Assembly (NCBI GenBank): GCA_964627125.1
Contig: CAZVJQ010000030.1
Location: 1-16,125, forward strand
Direction of reading: 5' to 3'
Length of the DNA: 16,125 bases
DNA from: Fastidiosipila sp964627125
Lineage (GTDB): Bacteria; Bacillota; Clostridia; Saccharofermentanales; Fastidiosipilaceae
Shown: positions 1 through 6,967 of the stretch, piece by piece
Layout: each line of letters opens with the position of its first letter
Position numbering within the stretch: position 1 is the first letter of the stretch
Made by a program: the position numbers and the translations under genes
The notes under the pieces: model-generated
The model's database searches: none
What the model saw: only the letters and a program-made list of their open reading frames with translations
Told to the model about the DNA's origin: nothing

Positions 1-1098
1 GTGTGTACCAAAAATTGCACCATAATCTTTCCCTTCAGATAGTAGAGTCTTCATATCCTCAACTCCACCTATTCGCTCACCAATATCTGCATAATTTAAA
101 TGGCCTGAATCATGGCCCTCTGAGCCATATCCCTTAAGTAAAATGTTTTGTCCTAATCCATCAGTATGTAAGAATACTTTCTTAACATTGTCTAAAGTTA
201 CAAGGAAGGGGTTTTGAGCTTGGGAGCCAAAATTCATCGCAATCCTGGTTGCTACGGTATCTGGCACAAGCTCGCTCGAGGTACGATTCTTCATGATTTG
301 TCTATGAGCAATAGCTGCATCATTCCAGTTAACTATGCCATCGTTATTTACGTCTTCAACTATTGCGACTCTTATTAGTGGCATCTCTTCTGCCGAAAGT
401 GCATTGTAAGCAACACCCTTTTGATATATCCACTCTGCAGAAGCTAAACCTAAGTGCTTAGCTCCATTGATATCAGTAATATTAGCTATTGTGCTATTCC
501 AAGCATCATTTTTATCTGTCACTGTATTTGAATAAATACTAGCAGCAAAATACTCATTGGAAATCACAGCGATATGGTGGTTACTTGACCCTATTTCAGT
601 ATCAGCATCTAAGTTTATTAAACGATCACCATCACTAGACTGAGTATTTACTATAATTTCTGCTCCCATAAATTGAGCTGAATTCTCATTACTATTAATT
701 GAAATTATGGAATGATTTGGGAACTCGATAGTTTTTACTATCTCTTCATCAGACGCTGTTGGCCCCAAACTCTTAACGCTAGTGACTTCAAATGTTAAGG
801 TATTCAAGGAATCTTTTTGCCCAGATTCTGTATTGTCACCTAGACTAATTTCCACAGCAATTTCAAAGGCTGGATATCCTGCAGATTTATCACCTGTAAG
901 AATATATCCAGCCTTATTTTTTGAAATATGCTCAAATTGAAAACTAGGTTTTAACTCTACATCGTTGATGATTAGAGTATTTATAGCCTCACTCTGACCC
1001 TCCAATACTTTTCCATTTATATAATAATCTTTTACTCTGGGGAAAGCATTGCTAACTCTTACGTCCATAAACCCATTGGTCAAAGTCACTAGTTCCAA
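1..1098 (-). CDS. Endo-alpha-N-acetylgalactosaminidase (GH101), N-terminal part, apparently leaderless; runs off the window
   Basis: GH101 enzymes release the Gal-beta-1,3-GalNAc core disaccharide from Ser/Thr of mucin-type O-glycoproteins. Reading 1098 to 1 on the minus strand gives 366 open codons with no stop. Residues about 9-35 (FMDVRVSNAFPRV, then YYINGK and EGQ) fit the start of the family's beta-sandwich domain. Residues 249-264 (DVNNDGIVNWNDAAIA) fit the conserved stretch before the catalytic barrel. Residues 313-345 (DGLGQ, LLKGYGSEGHDSGH, YADIGERIGG) are the most recognisable GH101 signature. The catalytic acid and nucleophile residues lie farther on, outside the window. The start is TTG at 1098, placed 5 bases after AGGTGG; an in-frame TAG at 1108-1110 limits any longer start to GTG at 1107. 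No hydrophobic signal peptide is encoded, which is odd because characterised GH101 proteins are mostly large, exported and multidomain. The gene lies about 40 bases after the SseB-like gene and may be cotranscribed with it. The family call comes from recognised motifs, not from a search. Confidence 0.85.
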   Translation of the reverse strand, partial: MELVTLTNGFMDVRVSNAFPRVKDYYINGKVLEGQSEAINTLIINDVELKPSFQFEHISKNKAGYILTGDKSAGYPAFEIAVEISLGDNTESGQKDSLNTLTFEVTSVKSLGPTASDEEIVKTIEFPNHSIISINSNENSAQFMGAEIIVNTQSSDGDRLINLDADTEIGSSNHHIAVISNEYFAASIYSNTVTDKNDAWNSTIANITDINGAKHLGLASAEWIYQKGVAYNALSAEEMPLIRVAIVEDVNNDGIVNWNDAAIAHRQIMKNRTSSELVPDTVATRIAMNFGSQAQNPFLVTLDNVKKVFLHTDGLGQNILLKGYGSEGHDSGHLNYADIGERIGGVEDMKTLLSEGKDYGAIFGTH

Positions 1099-1103
1099 TT
1101 TTG

Positions 1104-1109
1104 CCACCT
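1104..1109 (-). promoter_or_regulatory. Ribosome binding site deciding the TTG start of the GH101 gene
   Basis: The minus strand reads AGGTGG followed by CAAAA and then TTG at 1098, a spacing of 5 bases. The only other possible start, GTG at 1105-1107, lies inside this motif and has no separate Shine-Dalgarno sequence upstream, so TTG is preferred. Confidence 0.6.
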
Positions 1110-1137
1110 ACTAACTAATTATGAATTAAAATATTAT

Positions 1138-2316
1138 TTAATTATTTTGATGTTCTTGATTTTGTTCTGCTAAATGTTTTGCAAAATTACTCATTCTCTT
1201 CAACCATTCAATATCCATGTAGAAGTTTAATGTACCTGGATTTAAAACAATACCTTGTACACTGTTATCACCTGCATCAATACTTCTTAAAACATTAGCT
1301 GCGATACTAAAGAATGGAAGTTTCTTATAAGTAAATTTATCATCATTTGCTGGTTTAGATTCTTTATCTATGAAGCAACTTATAGCTCTATTACCCTTCT
1401 CATCTTCAACCATAACTAAACTCAATTGCTCTTCATCTGTAGAGTTATTGGTGAAGTAAGCAGATGTTTGTAATAGTCTTGAAGAGATCTGAGCTTCTAA
1501 TTGTAAAAGCGCCATTCTTCTTTGCTCTTCATTATCGTCTGATCTAACTGGAGATAAAACTACCTGATGGAATGATAGAATAAAGAATCTAATTTCTCTG
1601 TTAATATCAGGTGTCTTATCTTGCTCTGGACTTGCTTCAAGTGCAGGTGTAGGTAGTAGATTTACTCTAGATGCTTCAAATGGCATAACACCATCATTAA
1701 CGATAATTACTTCACTAGCATTAAGATATAAAGTTTCAGATAACTTCTTAACATCATCTGTGTATGCTAAATCAAAATCTGCTGAGTTTGATGCTACTTC
1801 CTCCGCCTTCTTAATAGAGTCATCTAGTATGAATAAGAACACTCTACCCTTACCGTCAATATAAGGAGCACCTGTAAATTTAGATTTATAGTAGTAAATA
1901 CCCTCTAATCTATTAATCCACTCTCTTAATCCCTTATGGACAAATGTAAGTCTATTTTGTGTAACTTTAAGTAATTCTTCTTTTTGCTTATCAGCTTCGA
2001 TTTCCTCATCTGATTGTAAGACTGTTCTACCTTCTTCTTCAGCTTGTCTACGCTCATTTTCAGCTTGAGTCTTCTCTGCCACCATTGAATACAACAAACG
2101 TGTGCCGTAGTAAGATAAGTAAGATAATTCTCCAGCTTGATATGCTCCTGGATTAAAATCAAATTCAGCCTTAAAAAATAGCTGTCTTAATTCTTCCTTA
2201 GGTCTCATACCCATTTGTGGTTCATCTAAATCATAAGACCATAGTTTAGCCATGTAATCATCTAGGACCAAGTTTTCTTCATCTGTACTTTTATTATTTT
2301 CATTATTTATTGCCAT
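1138..2316 (-). CDS. SseB-like protein with central coiled coil, function unknown
   Basis: The product is a soluble 392-residue protein with no signal peptide or membrane segment. Residues about 80-125 are rich in Glu, Gln, Lys and Arg and look like a coiled coil. After this comes a stretch with the pattern of SseB-family proteins: GAPYIDGKGRVFLF (about 148-161), then an LYLNASEVIIVNDG segment. The C-terminal KLPFFSIAANVLRSIDA and VQGIVLNPGTLNFYMD also match the usual SseB ending, where a conserved NP precedes a short beta strand. SseB was named for serine sensitivity in E. coli, but its biochemical role is not settled, so I give no function. The protein is longer than typical SseB (about 250-260 residues), mainly through the N-terminal region and the coiled coil. 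AGAAGGAG lies 5 bases before the ATG at 2316. It follows the YwaF-like gene by 90 bases and precedes the GH101 gene closely. The family link is tentative. Confidence 0.55.
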   Translation of the reverse strand: MAINNENNKSTDEENLVLDDYMAKLWSYDLDEPQMGMRPKEELRQLFFKAEFDFNPGAYQAGELSYLSYYGTRLLYSMVAEKTQAENERRQAEEEGRTVLQSDEEIEADKQKEELLKVTQNRLTFVHKGLREWINRLEGIYYYKSKFTGAPYIDGKGRVFLFILDDSIKKAEEVASNSADFDLAYTDDVKKLSETLYLNASEVIIVNDGVMPFEASRVNLLPTPALEASPEQDKTPDINREIRFFILSFHQVVLSPVRSDDNEEQRRMALLQLEAQISSRLLQTSAYFTNNSTDEEQLSLVMVEDEKGNRAISCFIDKESKPANDDKFTYKKLPFFSIAANVLRSIDAGDNSVQGIVLNPGTLNFYMDIEWLKRMSNFAKHLAEQNQEHQNN

Positions 2317-2355
2317 AAAAACTCCTTCTATTAGGACATCTCGTTAATTTTAACA

Positions 2356-2361
2356 ATTATA
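2356..2361 (-). promoter_or_regulatory. Candidate -10 element upstream of the SseB-like gene
   Basis: A perfect TATAAT lies on the minus strand about 40 bases before the ATG at 2316. No convincing -35 box stands 16-18 bases upstream, so the promoter call is weak. The element overlaps the right arm of a TATACT/AGTATA inverted repeat (2358-2376). If real, the SseB-like and GH101 genes could be transcribed separately from the MATE and YwaF-like genes. Confidence 0.3.
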
Positions 2362-2406
2362 CTGCTTACTAGTATAAATATTTTCTAAACATCCCCACAG
2401 CTACAA

Positions 2407-3282
2407 TTATCCCTTTTTATCTTCAACTCTCTTGTCCAAAGCAACAAACCCGCTAAATGCCGCATACGCAATCCAGAATATTGCATAAACAGCTACTACA
2501 ACTATTGCTAGATATAAGCTCTCAGGTATTGGGTTTAAAAATGCTAGAGGTCTATCATTTAGGTAGAAGTAATTACCACCTGTGAAGTAATTTGCTACCC
2601 AAGAAATTGCTAAGTAAAGTAGGAAGAATAAATATGCTGTATTTAGTTTTTTCTTCTCTGGCTTCCAACCAGTTGCATAGTAAGCAAGGAATGGAATTGT
2701 TAATGTAATTGCATGATTGATGTAGTATGACCAACCTAATACTTGATCAAATCCATTGATAGCAACTGGTACTAGGAATGAGAATAAGGCAAAGAAGCTG
2801 AAGTAAAATAATATATCCATAATTTTCTTACTCTTAGTTACTAGATAGAATAATCCAATAATTGAAGATACTCTTGAGATGTGTAGTGGCAGAGCCTCAG
2901 CTAAATCAAAACCAGTTTCAGCGACGAACCATGAATATAGTAAAATATGTTGAAATACAGATACTACAAAATAACTGATATATACAGGTTTAGGATTTTC
3001 TTTAATTTTGTCTCTATTTAAAATTAGTAGAGCTAGGTGCAATGCAAATAAGTATATAAATAGTGCATGTTCTAAACTAAAAACACCTATATAAGGCGCA
3101 TCTATACTAGTGCTCACACCATTTGAAATAACTTGAACAAGTAAACCTAAATATGAGACTGTATTAAGCACAAACAATACTGCTACTACTATTCTGTCAG
3201 TCTTCTTAAATAGTAAATATAATGAACTTAAAATCATAAATATTAAAAATGATATAACTACTGCATTTACAAAAATATCCAT
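2407..3282 (-). CDS. YwaF-family integral membrane protein (TIGR02206 type)
   Basis: The 291-residue product is almost entirely hydrophobic, with about eight membrane-spanning stretches and a short charged C-terminus (DKRVEDKKG). The segment EALPLHISRVSSIIG (about 128-142) is typical of the YwaF family. It is followed by SYYINHAITLTIPF, with the family's conserved His, at about 185-198. The family has no established function; it is found in many Bacillota, often with about 230-250 residues. AGGA lies 8 bases before the ATG at 3282. The gene starts 28 bases after the MATE stop codon with no terminator between, so the two are probably cotranscribed. The hydrophobic profile and the PLH motif are seen directly; the family assignment is recognition and the role is unknown. 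Confidence 0.7.
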   Translation of the reverse strand: MDIFVNAVVISFLIFMILSSLYLLFKKTDRIVVAVLFVLNTVSYLGLLVQVISNGVSTSIDAPYIGVFSLEHALFIYLFALHLALLILNRDKIKENPKPVYISYFVVSVFQHILLYSWFVAETGFDLAEALPLHISRVSSIIGLFYLVTKSKKIMDILFYFSFFALFSFLVPVAINGFDQVLGWSYYINHAITLTIPFLAYYATGWKPEKKKLNTAYLFFLLYLAISWVANYFTGGNYFYLNDRPLAFLNPIPESLYLAIVVVAVYAIFWIAYAAFSGFVALDKRVEDKKG

Positions 3283-3310
3283 TTAACTTTTCCTAAACTT
3301 CCATTCAAAT

Positions 3311-4948
3311 TTATCGATAAATATCTGCATTAACTGAATCAGACACGAATACTTTTGGTTCTTGGTAATGATTTGATTCTATTCCATCGATACTTGCTAA
3401 ATCCTCTTCATTTTCTACTACTAAATCATCAGTTGTATTTTCTTTCATATCTTCTATTTCATGACTTGCAACAACTGTTTCTAACTCTAAGTAATTTGGT
3501 AAGAATTCACCTGCTGCCTCATCACTCAGAACTGCTGTATCAACATAGACATTTGTAGTGGCAATTTCCTCTGCAGGTTTCTCCTCAACATCAGTGTCAG
3601 TAACAAGCCATTTACCTCTGAAGTAATAAACAAGCATAAATATTGCTTGAGATAACCAAGATACTGGATAGACCCATAGTACCACTCTGTAGTCACCTGT
3701 CATCGCTTGGGCAATTGATGCAAACCCTACTCTTATTATAAACATGTTTATGAAGGAAGAAATCATTGGGAAGATGGCTTTGCCCGCAGCTCTAAAGGCA
3801 CCGGAGAACACATCACCGAAGGCAAATAGCCAGTAAGTGAAGGCATTTAAGATCATGCTAAATTCTGCATAAGCATAGCTCGCTTCAGCAATATTGAACA
3901 TTGACAAGAGAGGACGTCTGAAGAGAACCATAAATACACCCAGTGCTAAGGAACCGAACACTGCGAAGAGCAAGGATATTTTCATACCTTCCTTAACTCT
4001 ATCTGGTTTGCGAGCACCCATATTTTGACCAACTACAGTTGTTGCAGCGAGGCTAAATCCATTTATTAATAAGTAATGCATGGTATCGAGACGACTTGCA
4101 GCCGCATAACCTTCAACCGCATTCACACCAAACTTGTTAATTTGAGCGGATACTGATGTATTTGCTCCTGAAATGAATATACTCTGAATTGTTGCTGGTA
4201 AACCTATACGAAATAGTTCTGCTGTAGCTTCTTTATCAAGCTTAATATCTTGGACATGTAGTTGATATGGTGCATCTGATTTAATTAGTGTTCTAAGAAC
4301 TAATATTGCTGAGACGAATTGAGCGGATATAGTAGCAAAACCTGCACCGACAATGCTTAAGTTTAAGAATCCAATTAGGATAACGTCCATTGTTAACGTT
4401 ACTATTGCGGATATGAATAAGAAAACCATTGGTCTTGTTGAATCGCCTGCGGCTCTTAATATCGCTGTACCCATTAGGAATATTCCTTGGGGAATCATAC
4501 CTATGAAAATAATTCTAAGGTAGGTGGTAGCTTCAGGCATTAGAGCTTGTGGAACATTTACTAAATTTAGTAGATTACCTGAGAAGAATAATCCAAATAT
4601 AGTAAGTATAATTCCTATTATGAGGCTCAGCGCTATTGTGCTATGAACTGCCTTATAAGTTTTAGCTCTATCATCTGCTCCAATAGCTTGAGATACTGAA
4701 ACTGATGCTCCTAGTGATAAACCTGTAAATATCGATAAAATCAGATTTATCATGGATGTAGTTGAACCAAGTGCAGCAACCGCTGTATCATTACCAAAAT
4801 TACCTAGTATGATTAAGTCAGTGCTTGTATATATCTGTTGAACTAGATTTGAGAATAGGATTGGTCCAGCAAACATTAAAAGTTTCTGACTTACAGATCC
4901 TACAGTTGTATCGACTCTCTTGAGTCTGTTAATAATATTGCTAGCCAT
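3311..4948 (-). CDS. MATE-family multidrug/cation antiporter with a long acidic C-terminal tail
   Basis: This is an inner-membrane antiporter of the MATE superfamily, which exports cationic drugs or metabolites in exchange for Na+ or H+. Two homologous halves of six helices each are visible. The first holds QQIYTSTDLIILGNFG, then GLSLGASVSVSQAIGA and AILRAAGDSTRPM. The second holds GLPATIQSIFISGAN, then ATTVVGQNMGARKPDRV and GAFRAAGKAIFPM. I chose ATG at 4948 (545 residues) because GGAG lies 6 bases before it; TTG at 4963 and ATGs at 4960 and 4952-4954 lie at or before that motif. Membrane helices end near residue 443. About 95 more residues follow, with 27 Asp/Glu and only 4 Lys/Arg. Most MATE proteins end at about 440-460 residues, so this tail is unusual. 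It is the first gene after the terminator at 5037-5066 and is followed closely by the YwaF-like gene. The substrate cannot be read from sequence. Confidence 0.88.
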   Translation of the reverse strand: MASNIINRLKRVDTTVGSVSQKLLMFAGPILFSNLVQQIYTSTDLIILGNFGNDTAVAALGSTTSMINLILSIFTGLSLGASVSVSQAIGADDRAKTYKAVHSTIALSLIIGIILTIFGLFFSGNLLNLVNVPQALMPEATTYLRIIFIGMIPQGIFLMGTAILRAAGDSTRPMVFLFISAIVTLTMDVILIGFLNLSIVGAGFATISAQFVSAILVLRTLIKSDAPYQLHVQDIKLDKEATAELFRIGLPATIQSIFISGANTSVSAQINKFGVNAVEGYAAASRLDTMHYLLINGFSLAATTVVGQNMGARKPDRVKEGMKISLLFAVFGSLALGVFMVLFRRPLLSMFNIAEASYAYAEFSMILNAFTYWLFAFGDVFSGAFRAAGKAIFPMISSFINMFIIRVGFASIAQAMTGDYRVVLWVYPVSWLSQAIFMLVYYFRGKWLVTDTDVEEKPAEEIATTNVYVDTAVLSDEAAGEFLPNYLELETVVASHEIEDMKENTTDDLVVENEEDLASIDGIESNHYQEPKVFVSDSVNADIYR

Positions 4949-4954
4949 TTTCAT

Positions 4955-4958
4955 CTCC
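4955..4958 (-). promoter_or_regulatory. Ribosome binding site deciding the MATE start
   Basis: GGAG on the minus strand lies 6 bases before the ATG at 4948. The upstream in-frame candidates TTG (4961-4963), ATG (4958-4960) and ATG (4952-4954) are at or before this motif and have no Shine-Dalgarno sequence at a useful distance. Confidence 0.6.
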
Positions 4959-5036
4959 ATCAATATGCAATCATTAGAATTTTAACTGAGAGAGAATATA
5001 TTACAAGCATATTTTGTACGGAATCTGCTAAAAATG

Positions 5037-5066
5037 ACAAAAGGCAAGAAATTAATTTTCTCGCCT
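5037..5066 (-). terminator. Intrinsic terminator after the ABC exporter pair
   Basis: On the minus strand AAGGCGAGAAA (5066-5056) pairs with TTTCTTGCCTT (5050-5040) across a five-base loop, with one G-T wobble. The tail reads TTGTCATTTTT. It lies about 40 bases beyond the stop codon of the downstream exporter gene and separates it from the MATE gene. Confidence 0.75.
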
Positions 5067-5107
5067 TCTGTTTATTGTTTAAAATTTTAAATTATTACTA
5101 AATAATT

Positions 5108-6967
5108 CTACTCTAATTCAGCATTACCTTCATTCAAGTCGAAGTATCTACCTTGTTGCCTCATAAGTTCTCTATGGTCACCACGCTCTATGATTTTACC
5201 TTGCTCTAGAACTAAAATAGCATTTGCATCTCTAACTGTAGATAATCTATGTGCTATTGAGAAGGTTGTTCTACCCTCTCTTATCTTAGACATACCCAAT
5301 CCTATAAGCTTCTCTAAACGGGTGTCTACGGAGCTTGTAGCTTCATCTAGGATAATAACTACTGGTCTTGCAATAGCAGCTCTAGCGATTGAAATAAGCT
5401 GTCTCTCACCCTCTGAAAGGTTCAATCCATCACTAGTAAGCTCAGTCTCGTATTTATCTGGCAGTCTACCAATAAAGGCATGGGCATATGCTGCATAAGC
5501 TGCATCGTAAACCTCTTGATCTGTTGCATCCAATCTACCGTAGCGAATGTTTTCCAATATGCTTCCCTTGAACAAGTGAACATCTTGTAGAACCATTCCT
5601 AATGTTGAACGTAGAGCATCTTTCTTGATATCTCTAATGTCAATATCATCGTAGGTGATTTTACCGCTATCAATTTCATAGAATCTGTTGATCAAGTTAG
5701 TGACGGTTGTCTTACCTGCACCGGTGGAACCAACGAAGGCTATGCTTTGGCCAGGTTTGGCCCATAAGTCTATGTTGTATAAGATTTGTTTGTCTTCAAC
5801 GTAGCCAAAATCTACATCTTGGAATCTAATATGACCCACAGTTGGTTTACGAACAATGCTGCCATCTTCTTGAGGAATCAGCCAGTTACGCTCACCATTT
5901 TCTAGTAACTCAATATCGATTACACCAGTATCTTGCTCAAGTTCTTCATCTAAGACATTAAAGATTCTTTCAGAACCTGCAATTGCTCCAATGATTATAT
6001 TCATTTGGTTTGCAATTTGAGTTATAGGCATTGAGACTGTTCTTGAATACTGCAAGAAGGTTACTAAGACGTCGATAGTCAATGCACCTGAGATATTCAT
6101 TAGAGCACCAACCATAGCTACAACTGCATACATTGTGTAAGATAAATTACCCATAAGTGGGAAAATTAGTACTGACAGTGCAGATGCCTTATGTGAAGTT
6201 ACACGTAGCTCTTCATTAACAGCAGTAAACTCTTCTAAACTCTCGGCCTCATGATTAAATACTTTAACAACCTTTTGACCATGTAACATCTCTTCGGCAA
6301 AAGCCATCATATTACCGAGCTGTGATTGCTGTGTACGGAATAGTTTTCCTGAAATATTTGTCAATATTCTTGCAGTTAATAACATAAGTGCTAAGAATGC
6401 TACAACTATTAAACTTAGTCTGAAGTCTAAGAAAATCATAACTACAACAGTACCAACAAAACTAATAATTGATGTTATTGCAGTAGGTAAACTCTGTGAG
6501 AGTGCTTGCTCAACTAAGATTACGTCATTTGTAACGATTGACATAATATTACCCTTTTTATTCTGATCAAAATAAGGTATTGGTAGACCCATTAGGTGAG
6601 TGAATAACTGTTCTCTCAGTCTATGAGTTACATCTTGAGCAAGTATCATCATCATTCTTTGGCCGATATATATACTAATAAGTCTGACTATGAGGACAAC
6701 TACATACACAACCAATAGATAAATTAATCTATTTACATCTTGGTCTAGCATGCTTCGAACAATAGGTTGTAGCATGTAGTTCATTAAAACTGTGATAATC
6801 GGGTTCAATGACCAAATTAGCAATGCCACAATTAATCTGAGCTTATATTCATTAAAATAATTTAGAAGTCTTCTAACTGTTTGACCAGGAGAATCTGGCA
6901 ACTTAGCTCTGTTGCTGTATTGCAGTTTTGCGCCTGACTCTTGATTGTTATCATTTTGCTTACTCAT
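5108..6967 (-). CDS. Heterodimeric ABC exporter subunit with intact catalytic residues (TM288/LmrD-like)
   Basis: This is a half-transporter with an N-terminal six-helix exporter domain (about residues 40-335) fused to a nucleotide-binding domain (about 378-610). Seen directly are Walker A GSTGAGKTT (413-421), the Q-loop in VLQDVHLF, Walker B VIILDE with catalytic Glu542, and switch His573 in SIAHRLST. The signature motif is LSEGE (517-521) instead of the consensus LSGGQ. In known heterodimeric exporters (TM287/288, LmrCD, BmrCD) one composite ATP site is degenerate. A changed signature here paired with changed Walker B and switch residues in the neighbour fits that design. The ATG at 6967 overlaps the neighbour's TAA by one base (TAATG), and AAAGGAG lies about 13 bases upstream, so translation is probably coupled. 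The N-terminus has about 35 cytosolic residues before the first helix. Probable role is export of drugs, peptides or lipids; the substrate is unknown. Confidence 0.9.
   Translation of the reverse strand: MSKQNDNNQESGAKLQYSNRAKLPDSPGQTVRRLLNYFNEYKLRLIVALLIWSLNPIITVLMNYMLQPIVRSMLDQDVNRLIYLLVVYVVVLIVRLISIYIGQRMMMILAQDVTHRLREQLFTHLMGLPIPYFDQNKKGNIMSIVTNDVILVEQALSQSLPTAITSIISFVGTVVVMIFLDFRLSLIVVAFLALMLLTARILTNISGKLFRTQQSQLGNMMAFAEEMLHGQKVVKVFNHEAESLEEFTAVNEELRVTSHKASALSVLIFPLMGNLSYTMYAVVAMVGALMNISGALTIDVLVTFLQYSRTVSMPITQIANQMNIIIGAIAGSERIFNVLDEELEQDTGVIDIELLENGERNWLIPQEDGSIVRKPTVGHIRFQDVDFGYVEDKQILYNIDLWAKPGQSIAFVGSTGAGKTTVTNLINRFYEIDSGKITYDDIDIRDIKKDALRSTLGMVLQDVHLFKGSILENIRYGRLDATDQEVYDAAYAAYAHAFIGRLPDKYETELTSDGLNLSEGERQLISIARAAIARPVVIILDEATSSVDTRLEKLIGLGMSKIREGRTTFSIAHRLSTVRDANAILVLEQGKIIERGDHRELMRQQGRYFDLNEGNAELE

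Noticed and set aside
305..352. Dockerin or EF-hand-like calcium motif DVNNDGIVNWNDAAIA in the 1-1098 reading frame
   Set aside because: The same Asp/Asn-rich stretch followed by Trp and AIAHR is part of the GH101 family sequence just before the catalytic barrel. There is no paired second repeat as in a dockerin.
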